From the NCBI GenBank assembly GCA_015680685.1, contig MNCI01004796.1:39307-103306 (forward strand): a DNA stretch of 64,000 nucleotides, read 5' to 3'. The stretch is from Gnetum montanum. Its lineage: Eukaryota; Streptophyta; Gnetopsida; Gnetales; Gnetaceae. The stretch's first letter is position 1; each line of letters starts with the position of its first letter. A model generated the notes under the pieces. That model ran no database searches. It saw only the letters and a list, made by a program, of their open reading frames with translations, and was not told the DNA's origin. Below, one piece after another: positions 1 through 9,010 of the stretch. Made by a program: the position numbers and the translations under genes.

Positions 1-70
1 GTGGTTACAATATCATAGAAAATTAAAATACAATCACTAAGATACATAGAAATACAAGCTATAATTGCAA

Positions 71-520
71 CTAATTCCATGCATATATATCCTCTTTATT
101 TTTCTTTTTCATGTTCAATTCCACCTTTGCTGTTTCGTATTCCTCTTGGAGCCGTTTGTTTATGACCAACTCTACTGTCTCCTTTGGAATTGCTAGAAGC
201 AACTTTCCAAAGATGCTGCAATATCTGATGTGATACTTCTGAATAAGCTTCTGCATCCATAGCACCCCAGCGCAATAGAATACATAGACTTTTAACGAAA
301 TAATTTTAGGCAACAAATACATTAATTTCTCCACCTTGGTCATCTTAGGTCTCCCAGTTTTCCTAAATCTCTGGCGTGTCTTATTCTCATACTCTATGAA
401 TTTGCACATCAATTCAACTATAATCTGGTGTACTTCAACTTACTCTTTAGACACAAGCAAATTAATTAAATTCTCACAAATTTCTGGCAAATACTCTAAA
501 ACATATGATTCCTCATAAAA
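71..520 (-). other. Unidentified open frame, possible gene fragment
   Basis: A minus-strand frame of 113 codons (412 to 71) continues upstream in the same frame to about position 520, broken by one stop near position 427. The product is rich in K, E and L. It has a central hydrophobic stretch near residues 35-55 and a charged tail with a run of lysines. I do not recognise a family. The even amino-acid composition and the continuing frame suggest a decayed exon rather than chance. It lies next to the GC-rich island and the PP2C remnant on the same strand. It may also be random, since AT-rich DNA gives ORFs of this length fairly often. Confidence 0.2.
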
Positions 521-855
521 TGTAAGTGCCCGAACCGCTGATACACGTGTCGTGCTGGTGCCGCTGTTCTGCATCTTCCGCGCCATCCTCCTTCTCTGGT
601 TTTGGCGTCACTGTCCATTGTTGCTGCTCCTGCCGCCTGCAGCCGTGTCCACTGTTCATTCGCCCTCCGCCGATGCGTAGCCCTGCCCTTTTGTTTCTGT
701 TGCGCCCGCAGGCGCTCGGGCTTTCGCTCGTGGTGCAACGGCCAGCGCTCCAGACGGCGTGCAGGCTGCACCAACCGACGGACACAGCAGAGGCCAACAC
801 GTCTCCCACAGTGACGCTCACGGTAGTTGCAGTAGCGGCAGCGATAGTAAAATGA
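520..855. other. GC-rich, CpG-bearing island
   Basis: Base composition changes abruptly from AT-rich flanks to a GC-rich block with many CpG dinucleotides, which are scarce elsewhere in the window. Overlapping ORFs of about 70-109 codons occur in several frames, as expected from high GC content alone, and none resembles a known protein. It lies directly 3' of the PP2C remnant when read on the minus strand. It could be an unmethylated gene-proximal segment or a recent insertion. It is not recognisable rDNA. Confidence 0.45.
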
Positions 856-858
856 TCT

Positions 859-1445
859 TCAGCGCAGGCCCATCAGCAAGGGTTTTAAGGGTTTGCAGGT
901 AGTGGATTTGCATTTCCCTGTAATTGTTATTGCATTGAACAAGGTTGCAGAGAGGGTTTCAAAAAATTTCGGTGAAAGTATTCGAAGAGAGAAAGCCATC
1001 ATATCCAGCTTCTCCGCAGGCAATTTCAAAATGTTTCCTTCCACCCTCAGCTCTGAGGAATAAATGTCCACAGGAACAAAAATGCAATTCAAACTGCGGT
1101 TATTCTTCCCAGATAATTTTGAATGATGGTCCAAGTAAATCACAATTACTGTAATGTCATCATGGAAATGGCATTGAATGCCTTTCTCAATCTTTCTAAG
1201 GTCTGAATATCTCATTTCCTACTTCCTTGCTGCACGTTTGAGAGTAGCTCTAACCAACCTTTTTGCGATACCCGTTCGTGGATTATTGTGCACAATGTCA
1301 ACTGCCTGATCATCTGAAAGTTGCTCCCATAAGCCGTCCGATGCGAATATAAGAAATCTGTCCTAAGGTCTAAGCTCCCTCACATGTATAGATGGTTCCA
1401 GTGATTCCAAGAAAACCAGGTTCCTCCTATCGGTGTCCCCTCAGT
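859..1445 (-). pseudogene. PP2C-type protein phosphatase, C-terminal fragment (pseudogene)
   Basis: Reading the minus strand from about 1430, one frame gives EPSIHVRELRP, stop, [18 protein letters not shown], then [24 protein letters not shown], stop, [13 protein letters not shown] and [37 protein letters not shown] and [11 protein letters not shown] are typical of plant clade-D PP2C phosphatases, Mg/Mn-dependent Ser/Thr phosphatases. The HDD and SDG residues correspond to metal-binding positions of the family. Two in-frame stops break the frame, and no 5' exons with the earlier catalytic motifs are seen. The segment is therefore a 3' exon of a dead or truncated copy. From about 1050 down to 859 the frame stays open but no longer matches the family, so it is probably former 3' UTR. 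Confidence 0.85.
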
Positions 1446-2870
1446 GCCACGACCCTTAATTTCCTTGATTTTGCCTACTTTTGTGCTCTGGTTTATTGTA
1501 TAGCATACTCCCATGGATAGGCCTTTTTTTAGAATGATAATTTAAGGTTTTGTTTTTGTCCAAATGCCAACAAGGAATGAAATCCCATGGAATGTTAAGA
1601 TTTTTGCATATGGGCAACATGATCCTTGGAAGGAGGCTCTACAACCTTTGTGGATTGGTTGGTTCAAGGATGCAAGTTGGACAAGGCCTCTAAGATTTTG
1701 GGACATTCAACCATGCCTTTGTGGATGTGAACCAATTAGCAAAAGCTTGTCTTAATCAACATGGTAGACTTCAAGGTGAAGAAACAAAATCTCAACGATC
1801 TCATTTAAATTTTTCAAAAAATCACCATATCCTTATAAAGCCTATTCCATTGAATGGCCAAAATGTGCCAACACTAACTTGATGTTCAAGAACAAGATTT
1901 GTAGTCTTTGAATCTTCTTGGTTAAAGAGGACTAGCCCAATTAGGTTTAATTGCTGATTTTGATGGTTTTTGTCTTTCACTTGGTCCCACGATTGAAGCC
2001 TAAGATTCTTTGTGTTCATGTAGTCATAGCCTTCAATGCATGAAATGCAATTGTTGAAACCTAATTCTTTGTGAAAAATGCTAAAAATTTAATTAAGTTT
2101 TCCAAGATTCTACATCTCCATCATAGAAAATGCCAATAAGAATAACAAAAAAACATAAAATCTAAAGATAGCACGTGAAACATTATCATAGTTGAGGTTG
2201 TAGCATACATAGTTTTGTGCATTTTTCCCACAAATGAAGTATGAGAGACTTAGTGATGACAAATAAAATACATATTAGCATTGATAGTAAGGGTACACTA
2301 ACAATATATATCATGAGATCTAGCTCTAAACATCAATCAACAACAAGAAATGATAAGAAAAACAACAAAAAAATAGAGAAAATGATAAATATACAAGAAA
2401 ATTACCCAAATAAAAACAAAAGAAAATTGAGGGAAATGGCAAAAAAATGAGTGAAAACATGGAGGAAACAAAAGACAAGGAGAAAAACTAAGCGGAAAAT
2501 GGTAAAAAAACAAAGATGAGAGGGAAAATAAAATATTTTTATTTATTAATTTTACTTTAAATATATTTATTATTATTATGTATTGTATATATTTTATTAT
2601 TATATTATTATTATTGAAGACCAAAAAATAGATGGGAAAAAATTGAAGTCATCTAAAGAAATTGTAAATAACCAAAGATCTAGCTCTTCATAGAGGTGAA
2701 TGATGTGTAAGAAACTCAGGTAGCTAATCTCATTTCATTGAGACAAGGCTAAAATGATGATGATTATTATCATTATTAATTTTTTTAAAGAAATAGAAAA
2801 TATAAAAAGAAAAAGAAAATAGATGGGATGTTGGAGGTGGGGGTGCATAAGGGTGGGGTGGTGGTTTTAG
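1446..2870. other. Intergenic, AT-rich, low complexity
   Basis: No protein family or RNA gene is recognisable. 2240-2660 is A-rich on the plus strand and becomes a TTA/TAT simple-sequence tract around 2560-2615. Short ORFs here (for example 1564-1755) have no recognisable domains. The right end contains an imperfect fold-back (2871-2959) just before the insertion point of element E4. Confidence 0.5.
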
Positions 2871-2978
2871 CATGTGTGGCTTGAAAATGGTGATGTGCCT
2901 ATTATGTTGTGTGCTATCACATTAACAAGTATCATAGGGCACCTATGTTGCCACACATGGTATGTCAATGCATCTAGT

Positions 2979-2983
2979 GTGTG
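2979..2983. repeat. Target-site duplication of E4, left (GTGTG)
   Basis: GTGTG directly precedes the TGATGAGT terminus of E4. The same five bases follow the CATCA terminus at 16058. This is the 5-bp duplication expected for Ty3/gypsy integration. Confidence 0.8.
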
Positions 2984-3077
2984 TGATGAGTGGCAAGGTA
3001 CCCCTACACTTAACCATACGAATACGAGCATCTCACGCACGATCTGGTCGAACTCCAAAGACTAAGTGCTTACGTGC
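2984..3077 (-). repeat. E4 3' LTR, distal piece left of nested E1
   Basis: It begins TGATGAGTGGCAAGG and matches the first part of the neighbouring E1 LTR as far as the CTGGTCGAACTCC motif, then diverges. A GTGTG target duplication precedes it. At first it looks like a stray tandem fragment of the E1 LTR. The duplication shared with 16059-16063 shows it is the outer end of E4. Confidence 0.75.
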
Positions 3078-3760
3078 TGATGAGTGGCGAGGTACCCCTA
3101 CACTCAACCATACAAATATGAGCATTTTCACACGCGATCCGGTCGAACTCGCAGACGTGGCACCTAGATAGTTAACCTTAGGTCACAGTTTTCTGTCTTC
3201 CCACCTGGACTAGTATTATATTTGTGACGTAATCTAATGCTACTCCTGAAGACAATGGAAAGTAAGATTAACTAAGCTAGGAGGAAAAGGGTAAGAGAAT
3301 CTAATCTAGCCTGAGTGCGATGACCATTCGTTCCTTGATTATCCGTACACATCTTGGACTTTGTGCATGACTACCATAAGGATTACCAAGCGAAGATCCT
3401 AGGTATGCTACTGGGTTACCAAGTAGTCACACTTAAATGCTCGTAATCAAGTCATACTCATTCCGCATTACTAGGAGATAAGGATGAGAGAGTATTAACT
3501 AGGAAAGTAGTAAATAACAATAAGAATTAAATAATTAATTAATTAAACTAAGTGAATTCTACAATGATGAAGTAATCTTGATCTTTATTTCTGGTCATGT
3601 GCATGTCCAAGTACGTCACACTCGAATAAAGAATTTCGTACAATTACAATCACCACACTGCGGACAGACACTAAAAAATATTCTATCTCTGGAAGGGGAA
3701 AACTACTAGAGCTTCACTAAGGAAAAAGACTAGATGCCTAAAATCGGGAAAGGCACCTCT

Positions 3761-3770
3761 TATTTATAGA
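3761..3770 (-). promoter_or_regulatory. LTR TATA box (E1 3' LTR)
   Basis: The minus strand reads tctataaata, the common plant TATA form. It lies just downstream of the GATATC array. Equivalent boxes are at 9741-9750, near 10520, 15953-15961, 23927-23935, 25887-25895 and 30795-30803. Confidence 0.7.
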
Positions 3771-3782
3771 CATTGCGGGCTG

Positions 3783-3940
3783 TGATATTGCATACGTGAT
3801 ATCGCATACATGATATTGCGGCTGATGTGGTATCGCGTATGTGATATCGTAGCCTGTGGGATATCACGGCTGTGATATCATGGTAGTGATATCACAACCA
3901 CTATGATATCACGTGTGTGATATCATAGTAGCGATATCAG
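3783..3940 (-). repeat. U3 array of GATATC palindromes (E1 3' LTR)
   Basis: About eleven GATATC or one-base variants occur at intervals of roughly 10-20 bp. Many are extended to the palindromes GTGATATCAC or GCGATATCGC. The array sits directly upstream of the TATA box in element orientation, where an enhancer would be expected. A shorter version is in the 5' LTR (9763-9876). Confidence 0.8.
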
Positions 3941-3964
3941 AGCCAAAAAATTCATGACTCATCA

Positions 3965-3977
3965 TACCCCCACGACT
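3965..3977 (-). other. Polypurine tract of E1
   Basis: The minus strand reads TCGTGGGGGTA immediately before the TGATGAGT of the 3' LTR. This is the position and composition of a plus-strand primer. The same arrangement is seen at 10597 (E4), 24098 (E3), 26097 (E2) and 48710-48722 (E6). Confidence 0.7.
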
Positions 3978-4145
3978 AAATGAAAACTCGTCCTTGAGTT
4001 ACAGAGAGAACAAGCTCCATTGATTACACAGTGGATAGGTATGGGATTATTGACTAACTAGAATGGATTCATGCTACAGTGTGGAGTCAGAACAAAATTG
4101 AGACACAACACAAAAGAAAATCCTATGATTAAAAAATGGTGGAAC

Positions 4146-4914
4146 TCATGTAGTTCCTGGTGGCAGTGGCTCCTCCATTGGTGTCTTTCCCTTTTCTTGC
4201 ACTCCAGGTCTTAGAATTTGATGGCGTCGAAGTATGGCCTGGAGTTTCTCCTCTTGTAAGGCCTTGATTGCCTTGGCATGCACGTAAGTTTGTGCTTGTG
4301 CCATATAGGCATCCCAGCCAACCTTCCCTTTTTCTTTCGCCACCCTTTTATTCTCTGTCAACAGTTTATTAAGTTGCTTGCTTCTGAAAGTGTCCAGCTA
4401 GTTCTGAGCAACTTTTGGCCTTGTATTCGGAAGGTTTAAGACTTCCAAAATGGCTTGAACAGAGAAGTCAACAGTCACACCACAATTTTTAATCATGGTG
4501 CCTTCTTCTTTATTGTGCCAAAATTGGTACATTTCCCCTAAGTACCAGGCACCACTTTCAGAGAGGGTAGGCCATAATGGGGATCCTTTGAGGTGATCCC
4601 TAACGGCCTCCAGAGAAAATTCTGTGAAAGGTCCAAATTTTAATTCCATAATCACTATAGTGAATATGGACCTTTCATGGATGGTCTGAACACAATCCTA
4701 GATCAGCATGAGATATCATCCTTGTTCAGACACTACAGTAGCTCCTCCTTTTGCCTACTTTGATTGTACAGTAGCAGGGTCTTCTTGATGGATGCTAAAT
4801 GATTGTTCCTCCTGCTCTGCATGTTTTTTTAGCAAGAACTTGTCCTTCACCTCTCCTAGGTTTTTTGATCACACCTTGAGCAGGACCTTCCTATTTTCCA
4901 CATTTCGGGGCCAT
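4146..4914 (-). pseudogene. E1 post-pol ORF (ORF3) remnant
   Basis: This lies between gag and the 3' LTR, where Athila/Tat-type plant elements carry an extra ORF after pol. A possible start ATG (MAPK) is at 4914-4912. Frame-broken pieces follow. One piece (4655-4398) has a GVTVDFSVQAILEVLNLPNT stretch, which resembles the DFSxxAI..LGLP-like motif of 'putative plant transposon protein' ORFs. The last piece (4361-4146) is K/E/Q-rich, likely helical, and ends PMEEPLPPGTT, stop. The same C-terminal signature (PMEEPSPPGTT) ends the equivalent ORF in E2. Several stops and frameshifts make it non-functional as it stands. The function of this ORF class is unknown to me. Confidence 0.55.
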
Positions 4915-4935
4915 CTGTAATCACACGGGACCAAT

Positions 4936-6572
4936 CGTTAGTAAGGTTGTTACCAAAGTTAGGTTATACCTTACTGCTTACCTTAATAGATTTACTTTAT
5001 TTCCATGTGATGTTAATTATTGGAAGAACATGTCCCCAAAAAATTATAATGTTGAGTCCTCTTTGCTTAGGTGGTTTTCAAATTTAATTTTCTAGTATAG
5101 CTAAGGGGATGAAATTGTTTTTGACACCTTTTGTTCTTAATTTTACAACTAATTACCCTTAAATAAGTCCTTTGGGTGATGATGAATTTCAAAAAATTTA
5201 TGAGCTATTCGGCATGTGCCCCTACCCCATGACTAAGCTGAACACTCTGGGTTCAAGTAGGTTCAGAAAAAATGAAAATCGGAGTACCAGCGAGCGAGAT
5301 ATGGATATGAAAGCAAGGGATGCACAATCGTGAGTCATAGAGAGGAATTTGAAAAACTTCCCCTGCGTGAACAGTTGCAAATGATGGTGATTAGCACAGA
5401 GGGGTCACGCATATATATTTTCATCGAAGTTAGGGCACTTAGAGAATGTACTGAATTTTTAATATTTCTTTGAAATTAAACAATGTAAACTAAGGACATC
5501 TAGACGATTGTTAAAGGGTTCCAGGGTAATTCAACTAGTTCTAAAGGCATGAAAATTATGATGGTGTGAAATTTATTAGTAAGGACCTCGGATGGGAGAA
5601 AAAAGCTATGTGATAGTAATAAGGGAAAGAAAATTATGAAAAATTATGCTGAGGGTAAGAAATGGTGTGTGTGAGTGATGTCATAAGTGAATATTACAAA
5701 AGATTACACAAGTGGGTCCTCCCCAAAGTAGGTTCTTACCTATAATGCCCTTGTGTAACCACACTTAAAGTGTCCGTGGGTACTAGAAGGGTTAAATGTA
5801 ATCCGCACTGACTCCACAAAACACACACATGTAAATATCACCGGAATGAGGTAAGAATTGTATGTTACACATGACACGAGCTACAATTACATGAGCAGTG
5901 GGATGAGACGCACTATAGAAAGGGAGCATAGATATTGGAACATGAGGTAACTAGCCCAGGGCATAGTGAATCCTGCATGTAAAGCATGATTAATGTGTCA
6001 TTAACCTGTCGTTCCAAGATCAAGACCAAGTCTGTTCCTTTGATCAGTGACATCACATTGTTTAATCCCATGATGAGCCACTATGAGAGTACGATAACAA
6101 CAAGGTGTATGATCACTTGGTGTTTTGTTCAATAGAGGAGTGATTTTTGTTTTGTGGCACTTCCTTTTTCTTTTTTTTTTCTTTTNCCAAAGAGAATCCA
6201 CAAGTCCCCTTGATGTCACACCCTAATCATTCCCTCTTAGTCCATCCTTCTTCATTCTGGGTACAATGAACACAAAATTAATTTTAAGTTTTAAAAATGT
6301 CAAGAATACCACTGTACCCTCGAACAGAACCTCTTATTTGTAGAATGGATGATTGGGTGTAATGGGCTCACTGTCCACATAATTGATCACTCAAGACTTA
6401 ATAACATAGAACACACCTCAACCAATGATCCACATGCGTGTTTTATTCATAGACGAGATTACTTACAAAAACGTAAAAAGACAAAAACACAAAAAGATAA
6501 AACAAAAATTTGAAAAATGAAAAACTAGAAAACAAAAAGTTGTAAAATCAAAAGAAAAATAAAAAGTGATTA
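4936..6572 (-). other. E1 internal spacer, mostly non-coding
   Basis: AT-rich sequence between the gag stop and the post-pol ORF. It includes a conserved block (5714-5732) readable on the minus strand as LLWGGPT, a T-rich tract around 6160-6185 with a single N at 6186, and a block at about 6200-6225 (CCCCTTGATGTCACACCC) that recurs in E2, E3, E4 and, inverted, E6. No other coding sequence is recognised. Confidence 0.5.
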
Positions 6573-6593
6573 TTAATCCTGCTTGTTATTAAA

Positions 6594-6611
6594 ATGAGGG
6601 ATATCCCTCAT
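6594..6611 (-). repeat. 18-bp perfect palindrome at the gag 3' end (E1)
   Basis: ATGAGGGATATCCCTCAT equals its own reverse complement. It encodes MRDIPH seven codons before the gag stop. E2 has a different but equally perfect 18-bp palindrome at the same place (28138-28155). Confidence 0.85.
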
Positions 6612-8082
6612 AGCTAAACAGTTGAGGACGGCATGGATTAATAATTGATGATGGGGATCCTTGCATTTTGAAAGTATTATGGCTTGGTCATATTTACCCC
6701 ATTAGGTTTCACACACTTGATTATAATGAGCATAGTGTGGTAATTTATACGATGTAGTTCCTGGATAACGAGTTGATCCACTATGATATTTGGGACCATT
6801 AGATGGTATGCAAGGATTGGAATGATGCCTCCCATGGTTGTGTTCATTGGGCCGTATGGTTGTTGGAGTGTTAGATGGTGGCCTTGATGAAGTAACATGA
6901 GGCGTCAGGTTCGAAGGTAAGGGTGCACCACAGTGTTGAGCTTGTGCTAAGTTGGAGGGTGCAGTGGCCTCGGAATTATGTTGTTCCTTCTTATGGCCAT
7001 GTTTAAAGAAGGGATGCTTTTGATGTTGCTGAGGTCTCTCACTGCTATTGGAAACAGGAGCACAAGTAGCGTTCAGAGGTTGTTGCAGTGGTGTAGACGC
7101 CTTAGGAACAGTTGGTGGTGATGTAGAAGGAGGGAAATGATAAGAATGCTAAAATTTAGGAGGAGTATAAGGTGCACAAGGTGGTGGTTGTGTTAGAGGC
7201 ATGGGTTGATAGTATTGAGGAGAATGGTACTGTGATGAGATAAAGTGCATTGGCCCAGTTGGAGAAATAGGATGTTGAACAAGATAAGCATTTGGATCTG
7301 AATGATATGAAGGCTGTCTCTAGTCTAGTGGTGGTCTCCCCCATGACTGGGATTGTTTCCACTGTGATCGAACACAGTATCTCTGTACGAACTTTGGATG
7401 TAACGTGCTTCCCCAATGCTCATGTAAATGTAACAAGATTGGGCATTGGCCCTTGGGATGATGGTATAGGAAAATGTTGCATTCATATGTATGATCAATA
7501 GTTGAGCTCTTATTTTCCTTATCCCTTCTTTCCGATTGTCTAATGTTTTATCCTGATTCTTGGGTTGTTAAAACTCTATCTCCAATTATATTGATAAATT
7601 CTCCACACTTTTGATACATCTATTCCAACATCTTATTAATATTTGCCTCGATTTCTTCTAATGATTATTGTTGCACAGGAAAAGATGATGTTTCCACCTT
7701 GAGATTGATTAATCTCTCCTTTTTATGATCATGGCCTTTGTTAAGTTGAGATTCTGGTCCCGTTGATGTTTTTCAACACTCTCCCATCTAGCCAATTCTC
7801 CTTCTTCTTTTGCTACCCTCTTAATAAGCTCTTGGATTTGATGGATTCATAGTTCATATAGTTAACCTTGGGCATACATTCCTAAGGTCTCTCTTGTTTC
7901 ATTACGTAGCCCATCAATGATATGGTACATTAGCCTTTCCTCATAAAACCCATGGCTTGGATAGTTGTTTAATAGTGCATAATATCTTTCTAAGGCCATG
8001 TCCAAGGGTTCATGTTGTGCTTGTTTCCATCCTTGGATTTGTTTCCTCAAGGCTGACACCCTTGCGTAGGTTTGATATTTTT

Positions 8083-8158
8083 CGTTAAAGACTTCTACCA
8101 TTGTTGACCAACGTCNTTCAATATGACGTTGGTCAACAATGGTAGAAGTCTTTAACGN
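8083..8158. other. 33-bp inverted repeat bounded by single Ns, likely misassembly
   Basis: 8083-8115 and 8125-8157 are exact reverse complements, and 8116 and 8158 are N. In the gag frame, the right arm with its 8-bp lead-in occupies the place of the EVESWYRSLEP-type codons seen in E3. It looks like a gap filled with the neighbouring sequence in the wrong orientation. Confidence 0.7.
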
Positions 8159-8991
8159 TTGGTTAATGAGTTTCATAGGGAAGAGCTTAAGTTTTTGCCA
8201 CCTGTTATCAATGTTTTTCCATGTACAAGCATCGCAGAAGGCTTGTAAATGTTGATGCGGATCTAAGTCATAGCCTTCTAAAAAATGGGGAAAGTTGTTT
8301 AAATTGAGCCTAGGTAGACGACTCTCTTTACGATGCCTACAAAAGATTTGAACAGCCTCTTGTATTGGCATTAGGCTCTTAGTGGCTAGCAAGGGTTCAT
8401 CATCACTAAGTAAGTTGTGAGTTTGTAAGTTGGGATGATGTTTCCTTTGTTTATGTTGGCGTTCTTGATTTTCTTTGTGAGCTCAATTTTTAGTTCTATA
8501 ACGATCCCTTGAAAGATAGTCATCCATGTCACAATCTGATGTTGAAGGAGTAGAGGAAGAGAAGGATATGTAAAACTTGTTATGGCTTTTGTAAGTCTTC
8601 CAATCATCCCCAAGTAAGTTCTTGTTAGTTATTGAGAAGGTCCTAGGCCTTTCAGGCCTCCTAGTTCTATGGGATGTCTCATCCTCACCAGAAGTGTTAG
8701 AGTTGGATGACGAGAGTCTTTGAGTATCGTTGGGGTGTTCATAAATGTAGGGGACTCCTGCATAAGGTTGAGTACTCCAGAATTCCTCTTCATCATTGAT
8801 TCTATTGGTTCTCCAATGAATTTCCTCACTAGGTATGGCATTATCATAGTTTTGTAGGAGAGGCATGATTGTGAAACTGTGTGTGAATTCGTATGTGACT
8901 TTTTATAATTAATCCTTCTTCTTAAGAGATATATCATTAATTCCTATACAGTGACCTTGTATGATATAACTAATCTAGATAACTAGCACCT

Positions 8992-9009
8992 TCCCCAGCA
9001 ACAACACCA
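8992..9009 (-). other. Primer binding site of E1 (tRNA-Asp type, decayed)
   Basis: One base after the 5' LTR, the minus strand reads TGGTGTTGTTGCTGGGGA. This matches the complement of the plant tRNA-Asp 3' end, TGGCGCCGTTGCCGGGGA, at 14 of 18 positions. All four differences are C to T, as expected for deaminated methylcytosine. Asp-type PBSs are typical of the plant Athila/Tat branch. Confidence 0.75.
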
Positions 9010-9010
9010 A

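Larger units (their letters stand above)
3078..3964 (-). repeat. E1 3' LTR
   Basis: An 887-bp LTR with TGATGAGT/ACTCATCA ends. Read on the minus strand it has a U3 array of GATATC-type palindromes (3940-3783), a TATA box (tctataaata, complement of 3761-3770), an AATAAAGA polyadenylation-like signal near 3583, a pair of TTGGTAAYCC motifs (3380-3423), and a U5 end with GGTACCTCGCCACTCATCA. It is very similar to 9011-9899 apart from indels. Confidence 0.9.
6573..8866 (-). pseudogene. gag: E1 gag (degraded)
   Basis: The likely start is the ATG at 8866 (MPLLQNY), in line with the E3 Gag start. The N-terminal part is open to 8483. The core domain (8392-7862) has HLQAFCDACTWKNIDNRWQ and KLKLFP, then RWSTMVEVFNEKYQTYARVS and LRNETRETLGMYAQG, all shared with the Gag of E3, E4 and E6. 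The zinc knuckle near 7480-7440 reads C-N-I-F-L-Y-H-H-P-K-G-Q-C, so the second cysteine of CX2CX3HX4C is phenylalanine. A P/H/Q-rich tail follows and ends MRDIPHFNNKQD at 6573. Several frame changes occur. An inverted patch bounded by Ns (8117-8157) replaces the expected EVESWY..SLEP segment. Gag would form the particle and package RNA. Confidence 0.8.

Noticed and set aside
526-855. Protein-coding gene in the GC-rich island
   Set aside because: Open frames occur in several overlapping frames on both strands, as GC richness alone produces, and no domain is recognisable.
3783-3940. CRISPR-like array
   Set aside because: The units are short, degenerate palindromes at irregular spacing inside an LTR. 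There is no constant repeat with unique spacers, and the genome is eukaryotic.
8083-8158. Biological hairpin or riboswitch-like element in gag
   Set aside because: The flanking single Ns and the displacement of expected Gag codons point to an assembly error.
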